A stretch of 64,000 nucleotides of DNA from Buxus sempervirens (Eukaryota > Streptophyta > Magnoliopsida > Buxales > Buxaceae), in the NCBI GenBank assembly GCA_947561395.2, contig OX387183.1:5265883-5329882 (forward strand), given 5' to 3'. The notes beneath the pieces were generated by a model. The model saw only the letters and a program-made list of their open reading frames with translations. It was not told where the DNA came from and did no database searches. Each line of letters opens with the position of its first letter. Within the stretch, counting starts at the first letter, position 1. Below, in pieces: positions 1-10,457 of this stretch. Both the position numbers and the translations under genes were made by a program.

Positions 1-135
1 TTTGCCTTTTGTATTTTATTTGGTTATTTTGGTGGCCATTCACACCTAAAATTGAATGGTTGCGACTCATCTTTTTTTTTTTTTTATGAATCCCGTATGA
101 GGATAAGTCATTGAATTGATTTTCCATGTCTCACA
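1..135 (+). mobile_element. 3' end of an LTR of the element II family
   Basis: The sequence ending TTTCCATGTCTCACA at 135 closely matches the reverse complement of the outer edge of the element II LTRs (34924-35030 and 44178-44280). Shared segments include the block around CCATTCACACCTAAA and the ATGAATCCCG block. It is therefore the terminal part of an LTR of that family in plus orientation, with the rest left of the window. No primer-binding site follows at 136, so it is a solo LTR or the 3' LTR of an element. Confidence 0.7.
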
Positions 136-405
136 ACTTGTAGCCACATAATATTCCATCCTACCGCCGGGCTACGACGGGTGTAAACAGGTTCTTGCAC
201 GTGTTTGATGATTACCTTTGCCTTAAGTAATATGTTTTGTGTTTTACTCCTCTGGCTAGCATGGTATTGATTAGATTAGGTTTTACCAATATATCAAACT
301 TCTCTTTTGTAGGGCAAGTAATTAATTAATATTTTCCTGAATTTCATTATTCCATTCTTCTTTATTTACAATTTGAGGGAATGAGCACAAAAAAAAGTTG
401 TAGCT
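136..405. other. Intergenic, no feature recognised
   Basis: AT-rich non-coding sequence between an LTR end and the TRIM. I see no gene or repeat in it. Confidence 0.5.
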
Positions 406-410
406 ACCAT

Positions 411-700
411 TTTTTTAGGAATATATTAAATATATAAAGTTCACCCCCAACTATCAACTTAAGCTTTTAATAGAAACGTTGTTTTGCATGGTATCAGAGC
501 CTTAGGCTAAGACCAGGCCCTAGGTTCAAACCTCCAATCCACCCTTTGAGAAAAAATATTCCACATGTAGGGCCTCCCTAAAAATGGTTTTGAGTGCAAC
601 CTATGCAGTATGCATGAGGGGGAGTTTTAAGAAATATATTAAATATATAAAGTTCACCCCCAACTATCAGTTTAAGCTTTTAGTAGGAATGGTATTCTAT
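411..700 (+). mobile_element. TRIM (terminal-repeat retrotransposon in miniature)
   Basis: Two direct repeats of about 77 bp (about 411-488 and 625-700) are offset by 213 bp and share a long block around AATATATTAAATATATAAAG. The left repeat ends in CA and is followed at once by TGGTATCAGAGC (489-500), the plant initiator-Met-tRNA primer-binding site. The purine tract GAGGGGGAG (616-624) directly precedes the right repeat. ACCAT flanks the element on both sides (406-410 and 701-705) as a 5-bp target duplication. There is no coding capacity in the internal 136 bp. All hallmarks of a TRIM are visible; the LTR starts have lost the usual TG. Confidence 0.85.
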
Positions 701-749
701 ACCATTAAATCAAGCTTCCACATCAAAAGAATTGAAAAAAAGGGTAAAT

Positions 750-775
750 CACACACACACACACACACACACACA
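750..775. repeat. (CA)n microsatellite
   Basis: Thirteen CA dinucleotides, followed by a short AT run. Confidence 0.95.
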
Positions 776-2330
776 AATATATATATAATCCAGGTGATGC
801 ATACCCTAACATGAAATTTAAAGGAGTGGCAGGCGAGTGGAAAAATGGAAGAAAAAAAATTAATCTCTATCTAGGTGAGGCATACCCAAATTCGAAATGC
901 ACAGAACATAACTAATGAAAACTTTTGAAGTTTTTGTTTACTATAGTTTCAACGTTTATAAATAAAAAAGGAGGAAGAGAACTCCCTTAGAAAATACATA
1001 ACACTCTTACACCAAGCGCAATTACTCCTGATTAGACCAAATGGTTCAGACCTAATAGTTTCAACCTATAGTTAATAAACTTTGCGTTTAACTCTGCATT
1101 TATAACGTGAGATATTAAATTCAACCTCCCATCTAGGAAACCCAGTCTAATCTGCATTAACTAAAAAGAGATTAGAATCAACCTCCCAATCAAGGTTCCC
1201 ATTTGAAGCCATCCATAACTAGAATAAAAGATCATCAATTTGCATCCCATATTGATGGACCAACTGTAAATACTAGTATAAGTGTCATCATACCTGAAAT
1301 AATTACATTGTACACCCACAAATTGTCACTATTCTTATTCACAGATACAGAGGAAAAATCAATTCTTAAACCCCAACACTCTATATCTAATTATCCAAGA
1401 AATTTCCTTCTATTAACAAATTCTCCAATTCATGCATTAGACTAGAATCTGGTTTCTTCATATAACCTCCTTGCCTTCGTGGAATGTGATTGCCACTGGG
1501 GTCCCAATCAATGAAGGAAAGTGCCATGCGTCACTTCATCCACTTGGAATGTGATTGCCACCAAGCTTTCAAGGGGGAAATGGAGTCCCCATGGGGTTTT
1601 CCTACTCTTCTTTTACGTAAAATCTCCTCTCTTATGTCCAAGCTTCAACCGTATAAGATGGCAGTCGGCATCCTCTCATGCCGATGGTCTTTCGAATGGT
1701 CATTCGAACGACCCAAGCGCGACACGCGTCCCAGTTTTCCTCTCTCCTCAGGGAACATTAGTTATTCATTTTCGGACGTTTGCCGTTAGTTTTTGTTTTC
1801 AGCCGTAAGAACCAATCGACCGTAAAAGCCATTCGACCGTGATTCACCCGGTTGCATTTACCCTTTGTATTGCGGCCGTGAAACACGAAACGAATGAAAT
1901 TTTCAAAACTCCCTTGTTTGTCATTTCCGCTTCCTGTTGCGCCCAGATGATTGAAATTTGTTGATTTCCCCTCACGTTCGTTGGAAAAGAGAATGATTGA
2001 TTTGTCCCACCGATTGCGTTCAAGTTGATTAATTGTGCAAGACTGTAGATTCAGGTGCTTCTTCTTCCCCATTTGGTTTCCATCGACCTGGCAATTCATC
2101 TAAATTTAACTGTGCGACACTATGCATTGCGTTCAGGTTGATTAAATTGTGTGAAGGAGGTCGTACCTGACATCTTGAGGAACTGCTCGAATTTCAGGAG
2201 CTAACGGCTTGAAGGAGTTGCTTCGGAATTGAGTTTCGCGAACGGTGAACGTCTAAATATTTTTGAAAATGCATGGAATGAATTATTTGCTTTTTCACTA
2301 TCAAGTAATCTTCAAGTGACATTGTGGTTC
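776..2330. other. Upstream region of the FRS gene; possible promoter and leader
   Basis: No protein-coding gene is recognisable. From about 1640 to 2240 base composition rises and the sequence looks like a plant promoter and 5' leader exon. An AT-rich stretch follows that could be a 5'-UTR intron of the FRS gene starting at 3772. This reading is inference only; transcript data would decide it. Confidence 0.3.
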
Positions 2331-2334
2331 TTCG

Positions 2335-3427
2335 TTTTTTTGTTAGTAAACCTAGATTCTATATTCCAGATTATATTTCCAAGATTTAAGAATCTAAAAA
2401 TCCTTTTTAGATAAGCAAGATTATGAACTCAAATTTGTAAACTAGAATCTAAAATCATGTTTGATTGACATTGATTATTGAGATTAAATTTGAAGTTTTT
2501 GTATAAAAAATTGCATAAAAAATACTTACTTAAAGTTGTAAATATTATTATATAATATGTATCTTTTTACTTAAATATTCAAATTTATATATTAATAATA
2601 TTATATATAATATCATATAATAATGTTATATTATGTGTATTATAATTATATTATTGTAACATTATATAATAGTATTATAATATTATATAATATACGTAAC
2701 AATTATAATAATTGCACACTTCTATAATATTATATTATATTATAATATAAATCATATTATAATAATATAATTTATGTTTATTATATTAGTATAAGAAATT
2801 TATAACAATATGAAATTGTAAAATAATATATATATTATAATATTATATTAATATAATTAAATTATTATAAATATAATATTATTAATGGCAATAAATCAAT
2901 ATAATATGAATTATTAATATTACTATATTGCGTAGGATATATTAATATATTATTATATTTTAATATATTAATATTATATTAATATATTAAATATTATCAT
3001 ATATTATAATAATATATTAAATTTATTATAATAATATATTAAATTTAATATAATATTATGATTATGAAATATGTTTATTATATTAATAAAATATGAAATA
3101 TTAATATTATGATATTAAATATAATATACTAATATATTATAATATTATAATATATTACATTATAATACTTTTAACGTTATTATTTATTATAATATGTTTT
3201 ATATAATTTGTTATACATAATCTCTAAAAACACAGATTTTGGAAATTTAAGCACCAATGTCCATAATCCCTATAATCACCAAAAAAGTAGATAGTGATTA
3301 TGGGCTTGATTATGCAATTGGATAGTAGAATCCGACCTTAAAATCCCAACCAAACATGGCGTTTAGATTATGTAATCAAATTCAAGTATAATCCAGATTC
3401 TATAATGCCCACCAAACACCCCCTTAG
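2335..3427. repeat. AT-rich block bounded by diverged inverted repeats (MITE/foldback-like)
   Basis: About 2480-3240 is almost pure A/T with repeated TAATAT words. It is bounded by diverged inverted segments: about 2441-2472 (AATCTAAAATCATGTTTGATTG) pairs with the complement of about 3340-3370 (CAACCAAACATGGCGTTTAGATT). Further out, an ATTCTATATTCCAGATTAT-like segment near 2355 pairs with the complement of a segment near 3388. The right edge reads CCACCAAACACCCCCTTA, a common edge motif of plant miniature elements. No target duplication could be fixed, so class is uncertain. Confidence 0.4.
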
Positions 3428-3771
3428 GCTTATATATTTAGTTAAGTTAATTTCTCATTTTTAGTAATTGTCCATTTGTTATTATTATTCTTTACTAGTG
3501 GCTTGATCATGTGCTCGTGTCAGAGTAATGCTTATTTTCTTCTCCTTTTAAATAAACCTTTATTTTATTTAATTGTTTTTTTTTTTGGTTCAATTTGAAT
3601 TTACCATGGCTTGATCATCTTGGATGTTAATTACTTCGTGAATGTTGTTTATCCATTGTATTTGTTGGTTTTAAGAAGGACGAAACAAACCTGGCCTCTT
3701 ATGATCTTTCATTTTATGTCTGGTTATTTGCATAATGAGGGTTTTATATGTAAACAGAAAACACAACGGAA
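3428..3771 (+). other. Non-coding stretch before the FRS start; likely leader intron end
   Basis: A T-rich stretch ending in a plausible intron acceptor (TATATGTAAACAG) shortly before the ATG at 3772. No separate gene is supported. Confidence 0.35.
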
Positions 3772-6379
3772 ATGGATAGTGCGGAGGAATTGTCATCTAG
3801 ATCAATTGATGGCATTGAAGACACCATTGATGGGGATGTTGATGGTTTGCAAGAATCAATACAGATAGCATATTTACCAAAGATTAGGATGGTGTTTGAT
3901 TTAGAAGATGATGCACATCAGTTTTATAATGAGTATGCAAGACGAACTGGTTTCGGAACGAGAAATGACTTACAGCACAAGCATCAACCTATGGGCATCC
4001 TCCTGGATAGGGTTTTTTGTTGCTCAAAGGAAGGTTATCGTCAGACAGATAAAAGGGATATGGCGGTTGTAAAACATTGTGCAGATACAAGGACTGGGTG
4101 TAAGGCAAGAATAAAATTTGTATTGGAAGCGAGTGGAAAATATATAATTACACAGTTCGAGGAGGGGCATAATCATGAGTTACTTTTGCCAAGTATGGTC
4201 CATATGTTACGATCGCATAAGAAAGTAACAGAGGCCTAGGCAGCTGAAATTGATCTTGCAAATTCGACAGGGATACAGCCCAAGAGAACTATCGAAATGA
4301 TGAGAAGGGAAGTAGGTGGCGTTGAATGCCTAGGATTCATGTGGGTAGACTGTCAGAATTATTTGCCATCCAAACGTAGGGTAGCCATGCAACAGGGAGA
4401 TGCAGGAGCCTTATTAGAATACTTTCAAAGAAAACAATCGGAAGATGCATCCTTCTTCTATGCCATTCAGTTAGATGAAGACGATCTTATTAGTAACATA
4501 TTTTGGGCTGACTCTGGGATGATGGCAGATTATACTTACTTTGGTGACGTGGTTTGTTTTGACACCACATATAGAACCAACAAGTATGGTAGACCATTCG
4601 GGTTATTTGTTGGTGTTAATCATCGCAGACAAACCAAGATCTTTGGCGCTGCCCTATTATATGATGAAACTGTTCAGACTTTCAGTTGGTTATTTGAAAG
4701 CTTTGTAAGAGCAATGTCTGGTAAGAGGCCAAAGACAATTCTCACTGATCATGACCAAGCTATGACGAGTGCAATAGCTTCGGTGCTTCCGAATACATTC
4801 TATTGCTTCTGTGTTTGGCACATGTTCCAAAACGCTACAAAGCATCTTAGCGATGTGTTTAACAATGAGAAATTGTTTGAAAAAGATTTTAGTAGATGTG
4901 TTTACGAGTATGAAGATGAGGAAGAATTCATAGAAGCATGGCACACAATGATTAACAAATATGATTTATCCTCGAATAGATGGTTGAAATCAAAGTTTGA
5001 GGAAAAGGAGAAATGGTCTCTGGAATACGGAAGGAACACGTTCTGTGCAAACATGAGTACGACACAAAGGTCCGAGAGCATGAATGCTTCACTGAAAAAT
5101 CGTCTACAGAGGCAAAAGGGTTTTTTGCGATTCTTGGGGCGCTTCGATGAATTATTGGATGATAGGCGGTATGAGGAACTAAGGGCTGATTGTAAGATGA
5201 TAAATAGTACTCCTGCGTTGCCGATTGAGGGAAATCAAATGTTGGAATGTGCACAAAACGTCTACACAGAAGCAATCCTTGAATTAGTTCGTAAAGAAAT
5301 ACTTGATGGTGTCCTTAATTGTGAGATGTATGTTTGTGGGGAAGTTGGCGGATTGGTTGAGTATAAAGTCACTAATGATGCCGAACGGAGAGTTCGTCAA
5401 CATACTATTACATTCAATTGCGAAACTACTTCAGTCAATTGTAGCTGTAAGAAATTTGAATTCAATGGCATATTGTGCAGTCATGCATTTTATATTCTTC
5501 ATGCTAATAGGATAAAGAAGATACCTGATCAATATATCTTGAAAAAATGGACTAAATATACAAAGAGTGGTTTGGTTGCATATGAAGAAGGGACTGTTGC
5601 GGAGGACTCCAAAGCGGCAATTGGGAGGAGGTTTAGAGAATTGTGTCGCAATTTTGTCCAAGCTGCAAGGAAGGCCTCCGTGCATGAAGAGTCCTCTACT
5701 TTTGCGAGTGATGTGGTTAAACAGATTGAATGTGAGGCGAATAGAATAGTAAAAGAAAAAAACAAAGCTAGAGATATGGATGATGCATCAAGAAAAGAAG
5801 GAAGTCAAAGTGAAGTTGGAAGGGTGAATGTTTCACAAGCAAATTCTCAGCCAGATTGCACACTTCTAGATAGTGTTGGGGACAATAGTGTTAGGGACAA
5901 TGATTCTCCAGCTATCGGTGTTGACGATACGGAGATCCTTTTAAGGGCAAAAGGTATTAAAAAGAAGCTAAGAGGTGGTCGGGTTGGCTCAAGTGTTCAT
6001 AGGCAAAAAGGTGTGTTGGAACAATCTATCAAGCGTACACGGAAGAAAGCAAAACAAGCGGTCAATGAGTTAGTAGAGGAAACCATGAACCATACAGAGG
6101 TTGCAGCAACTTTTGGTGCGTTTACCTCTAGTAGCCAATCTACTCAAAATTCTTGCACTCCACTAACACCTTATATGAGGGATGCATTTATGATGCCTAT
6201 TGCACCGTTGACTCCACATACGCCAGCAGTGCAGGTATACTTTACTCCATTATTTTTGTTTTGCAAACAACCCCAGTCTTGGTGTTTCTTATAAGGTAAC
6301 TGACAAAATATGCAGGCATATTTTGCTTCCAACCAAATGTCACAAGGTGGTGTTGTTGATCATAGGATTTTCGCCCAAG
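3772..6379 (+). pseudogene. FRS5-like FHY3/FAR1 family protein with one in-frame TAG
   Basis: FHY3/FAR1 proteins are transposase-derived plant transcription factors acting in the nucleus. The frame from ATG 3772 encodes the N-terminal FAR1 DNA-binding zinc finger (residues about 40-145; FYNEYARRTGFGTR, TGCKARIKF, EEGHNHE). It then meets TAG at 4237-4239 and continues in the same frame through the MULE-transposase-like core (CFDTTYRTNKYGRPF, ILTDHDQAM, CVWHM) and the SWIM finger (VNCSCKKFEFNGILCSHAF). The context GTAACAGAGGCC-TAG-GCAGCT suggests an ancestral CAG glutamine codon. Splice sites: donor at 6235, acceptor at 6314-6315, and a second donor at 6380. Apart from the TAG the 821-codon first exon is open, so this is a very recent pseudogene, a truncated zinc-finger-only allele, a readthrough gene or a base error. 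The 3' end is displaced 13 kb by an inserted LTR. Confidence 0.8.
6235..6315 (+). other. FRS intron 1 (coding region)
   Basis: Donor GCAG|GTATAC at 6235 and acceptor ATATGCAG|GC ending at 6315. Removing it continues the frame into a short exon, 6316-6379, that ends CCCAAG|GTATT. Without splicing the frame would end at 6294 with a hydrophobic tail not typical of the family. Confidence 0.6.
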
Positions 6380-6499
6380 GTATTTGTAAGCACCTCATTT
6401 TTGCGCTCCCAAAAAGCCAGAAATGCAGAACCCGGCTAAAAGGTCAAACCCTGAGGGATGGAAATTGACCTTTTAATCAGGAAAAATTTGGCCGCATCA

Positions 6500-6970
6500 C
6501 TCTATGCCATTGGATAGAGAATCTCGACACGGTTCCAGCGCAACTGGGTTTGCGGGAATCGGAGTCCGGATGAAGGTCCTAAGGGCAGTCAAACTTGAGG
6601 GAAAGCTGAGAGTTGACTTTTCCTCGAATTCCGTGCCAAATTCCTTGATCTATGCCATTGGATAGAGAATCCTGACACGATTCCAGCGCAACCGGGTTTG
6701 CAGGAATCGGAGTCCGGATGAAGGATCCAAGAGCAGTCAAACTTAAGGGAAAGCCGAGAGTTGACTTTTCCTCGAATTCCGTGCCAAATTCCTTGATCTA
6801 TGCCATTGGATAGAGAATCCTGACACGATTCCAGCGCAACCGGGTTTGCAGGAATCGGAGTCCGGATGAAGGATCCAAGGGCTGTCAAACCTGAGGAAAG
6901 ATCAAAAGTTGACTTTCCTCGGAATCCGTGCCAAGTGCTTAGCCCCATGTCATTAAATAGAGGGCTCCGA
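6500..6970 (+). repeat. Tandem repeat of about 148 bp, three copies, in the solo LTR
   Basis: CTTGATCTATGCCATTGGAT recurs with 148-bp spacing (6644 and 6792), together with the flanking CAGGAATCGGAGTCCGGATG block. A third copy, more diverged at its edges, makes about three units. The element III LTR has two diverged copies at about 24490-24790 in the other orientation. Confidence 0.8.
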
Positions 6971-7378
6971 TATGAGTTCAACGCAATTGAGTTTGCTCAA
7001 ATCAAAGTTCAGATGAGTGAGATATAAGCCGTCGAAGTTTCCGGGCAGCAAAGCCAGAAACTGCACACGTGGCGCAGAAGCTGCACACGTGGCAGCCGAC
7101 GCAGCAAAATATCTCAGGGACTAAATCTTAAATATCCAAAATTCGTACGGGGCAATCCGTAGATATCCAAAAGTGTCAAATCGGTCGAATCGGTCGAATC
7201 GGTCAAGTCAAGGGCATTTTTGTAAATTTTCCAACTCTTATCTGGCCTTCAAGGCCGGATACACTGCTCCTGCTTCATATCCGGACATGAAGGCCGGATA
7301 CAAGAAAATCTCCGCGCGATTTTCGCGCCACTTGGCCGACAAATTCGCGGCGGCATTAACTTTTGAAATAATTACAGT

Positions 7379-7405
7379 TGTATCCGGCCTGAGTTGCCGG
7401 ATACA
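7379..7405 (+). promoter_or_regulatory. Perfect inverted repeat just upstream of the LTR TATA box
   Basis: TGTATCCGGC and GCCGGATACA form a perfect 10-bp stem around the 7-nt loop CTGAGTT. The same sequence recurs at 18371-18397 in the other half of this LTR. Further imperfect palindromes of the same kind lie at about 7240-7300. It ends 11 bp before the TATA box, so a protein-binding site or an RNA hairpin are both possible. Confidence 0.7.
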
Positions 7406-7415
7406 TTAGTTTTTC

Positions 7416-7423
7416 TATAAAAA
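7416..7423 (+). promoter_or_regulatory. TATA box of the solo LTR
   Basis: TATAAAAA, followed about 30 bp later by a pyrimidine-rich leader (CTTCATTTCTTCTTCTTCCC near 7450) typical of a plant LTR promoter and transcript start. Confidence 0.6.
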
Positions 7424-8714
7424 GCAAACCAGCAACTCATTTCGGGGTTGGCCTTCATTTCTTCTTCTTCCCTGCTCTCTTCTCTCACCTACCCCCTTCG
7501 AATCCCACCCCTCTCAACCTCACCAACCCTCTTCAACCTCCAAACACAAATCAAAGCCACCCCAGCCCTTGCCTTCTTCTCCTTTTCATTTTCCGGTTGA
7601 AGCAAAGAGGAGAGCTTGCTGTTGCTGCAAGAAGAAGCTGTTCTGGCCACTGTCCAGCCTCAAGGAAAAGGCTCCACCTCGTGTAAAAGGCCAAGAACCT
7701 TCAGGTATGGTTCCCCAACATATTGTAGTCAACATATATTAAATCTAGGATTTTCTAAAAATGTTTCTATATGGTTTCTTCTTTTGCATGGGGGTTATGT
7801 TCCTACCTTGTTTAAGCATGCTTTTATGTAAGACCCTGAATTTTTGTGAATATTTATTTATTTATTTAGTTATTTATTCTGATGTATAAACTGTGTTTAT
7901 CAGGTTATTTTGTGGTTTGAGGGCTTAGCCCATACTCATATGTACAGGCGTTATATAGCCATTTTTCCGAAAAATAGTATTATTATCATTGGTATTTTTA
8001 AGGTGTAGTTATGTGATTTTAAACGGGAATAGATGCTGAATAGGTAGTGTTTTCCGTAGGCGAACATGCATAGGATCAAGAAATGGGAGAGTATTCGAGC
8101 GAGCATGTAATAGTTAAGTAGACGAAAATGGAAAGTAGGGTTCGGGTTATGAAATTTCGCTTAGCATAATTGCGGCAAATATTTCGTTAAGTCTGGACAT
8201 AAGGAAACTGGCGATTTCGGCTGGAGGGCGACTAGGGTTTTCGTTCGTGAAGAATCCTCTATCGCAAGTGCTAGAAGAAGGATTTAGGAGCTAATTTTAC
8301 TTGGGTTATTTCCCTCAGCTCGAGAAGTGTAGTTCGATAGTCTTTTCATTCGCGCGCGTGGCCGAGAAGTGATCGGCCGGAGGTTTTCTCGTTCGGGAAG
8401 AAGCACAGGTGAGTAGCACTGTTTTATCACTGGGTTGTCTTTGGATTTTCTCGAGCTTAGTCGGATGCATGTTTTGAATATTTAGTGATGGTATAAGGTT
8501 TTCTGGTTTCTGGGTTTTCGGAAAGTTGCATGAACAGAGTATCCGGAGTTAAGTTTTAATTAAAAAAATGAAAGTGTTTAGATTAATTTCAAATATAGTT
8601 GGGAAGTGTTATGGGGGTATTAGGAGTGTATTGGAGCAATTACAGACCTAAACCAACCGGCCAGACTTGTAGATCTTGGAATAACAGAGAATGAAAAAAT
8701 CACAGGGGGTATCC

Positions 8715-8970
8715 GCCTACCTCGCGCCCACCGGCGTTCACCTCGGAGGTAGGCGCCCTGTTAAAAATGACTTACCGCCGATCTCGCGCCCACCTCGCGC
8801 TCATCTCGCGCGAAGTGGAAAACAAGGCGCTCATCTCGCGCGAATCCCGCGCCCATCTCACGCCCACCTCGCGCCCATCTCGCGCTCACCTAGCGTCGGG
8901 TGAGCGGCAGGTTGATTTTATTCCTTTTCTTCACCGCCGACCGGCGCTCACCTCGCGCCCACCTCGATAA
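8715..8970 (+). repeat. Degenerate CTCGCGCCCAC repeat zone in the 5' LTR
   Basis: CTCGCGCCCACC, CTCGCGCTCATC and close variants recur more than ten times, making a GC-rich island in an otherwise AT-rich LTR. The identical zone is at about 16042-16297 in the 3' LTR. Confidence 0.85.
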
Positions 8971-9594
8971 GTGAGCGGTAGACCTATTTTGCTTAATTAA
9001 ATGGAATTTCTGACTTGACCAAGAGTAATTGCACTTCTTAGGGGTTAAACCACTTCACTATTCACTTGGTTGGGAACCTGGGAAACCATTTTGCCTATGA
9101 AATTAGTAGAGGAAAATTTGTGAACACCTTATGAGTTTTTAAGTTGAGTATAGGTTACTTATGAGTATTGTGCCAAACACCAAACTAGTAAGAGTTACCA
9201 ATTACCTTTCCTGGTTCTATACACTGTTTTAATTGAGAAGTTATTGTATTTCTGGTTTCACTTGTTGGGAACTTTATACGTATTAAAAGGTTTTCTTTGG
9301 TACGAATGGATTGAGTTTTACTTTCATATGACTTGTGTTACGGAAATGAGAAATTACTGAATGTACTTGAGGTACTGCTTGGTCCAGAGGGACAGGTGAT
9401 GAATTGTGATGAGTTCTTACGTGATGTGGAAATGAATGGTTTTGTTTTGATATTGAAATCGGGATTATACGATGTTTACTGTTTTGGTCTAGCTTGTCCT
9501 GGATCCAGATGTTTAAGCTTAGTAATGTGATGTTATTGTTGGTTGTTGGAATTGCATGGCCTTGTGTGTTGCCACGACCGGTGTAGAGCAGCCA

Positions 9595-9712
9595 GAAACC
9601 CTGAGTAGGCCTGGTTGTCAATGCAGAAACCCGGGGAGTAGGCCTGCATTGGATGACGAAACCCTGAGTAGGCCGTCATTTCAGAGTATCCGAAACCCTG
9701 AGTAGGCCGGAA
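9595..9712 (+). repeat. AACCCTGAGTAGGCC repeats in the 5' LTR
   Basis: Four copies of (A)AACCC-GAGTAGGCC, each followed by a few variable bases that resemble the bases preceding the next copy. Repeated at about 16922-17039 in the 3' LTR. Confidence 0.8.
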
Positions 9713-10305
9713 CTGTGTACATGGAGGTGTGGAGTGTCTACTTGGCATGTTTAATTTATCAACCAAACGATAGTCATGACATTGACCAATCGATGTGTTA
9801 TTGTATTTAACTGAGATGTGATTTGTCTGATTTGAACTCGGGAAAAATTGATGTTGGTTGTTTAAACGTATTGTAGTGTTGTTGATGCATAGTTTTAAAA
9901 GATGATTCAACTATTTCTGCATGCATGTGCTACTCGCTGAGATATTCGTATCTCACTCTGTTGTTGTTCTATTTTTCAGATACTCGTGGTGAGGCGATTA
10001 CTGGGGTAGATCCTGCTGAGGCATATAGGGAGGAAGACTACTATTACCTTCCTTAGACTTGTAGGTTATCTGTTCCGAATTTGAGAACTTGAATTAATTG
10101 AGATGTATTAAAGTAATTGGGGATGCAACATATGATTTCAGTTCAGTTTAAATGTTACAATTTTGCATCAATGGAAATGTGCACTCTGTTAGGGTATAGA
10201 TGTATGATTATCCAGCGATCATAAATTGATTAACGATCCTTGCCTAACCTCCGTGAGACGTGTTATATCTTTAATGAACAACACGGATCCGGGGCGTTAC
10301 AGAGA

Positions 10306-10317
10306 TGGTATCGGAGC
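10306..10317 (+). promoter_or_regulatory. Primer-binding site of the chromovirus
   Basis: TGGTATCGGAGC, four bases after the 5' LTR end. It matches the plant initiator-Met-tRNA site TGGTATCAGAGC at 11 of 12 positions. Confidence 0.85.
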
Positions 10318-10457
10318 GACTTAAGCTGGAAAAATTTGAGGTTTAGATAGTATGGCTATAGCAAACCCTGGGGAAATGTTGTGCGTACGCTAGATAAGAC
10401 CATGAGGATTAGAAGAGAGTTCTTAACTAATGTGGTATTTTGTGCTTACACGTATAC

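Larger units (their letters stand above)
7827..10301 (+). repeat. 5' LTR of the chromovirus
   Basis: Starts TGTAAGACCCTG, ends GCGTTACA, matches 15154-17628 almost base for base. It contains a GC-rich CTCGCGCCCAC repeat zone (about 8720-8970) and four AACCCTGAGTAGGCC-like repeats (about 9595-9712). Small open frames inside it appear identically in the 3' LTR and are not genes. Confidence 0.97.

Noticed and set aside
584..814. 76-codon plus-strand frame
   Set aside because: It overlaps the TRIM right LTR and a CA microsatellite and has no domain.
8691..9910. Small open frames in the chromovirus 5' LTR, repeated at 16018-17237
   Set aside because: They are the same LTR sequence twice; retroelement LTRs do not normally encode proteins and the products are low-complexity.
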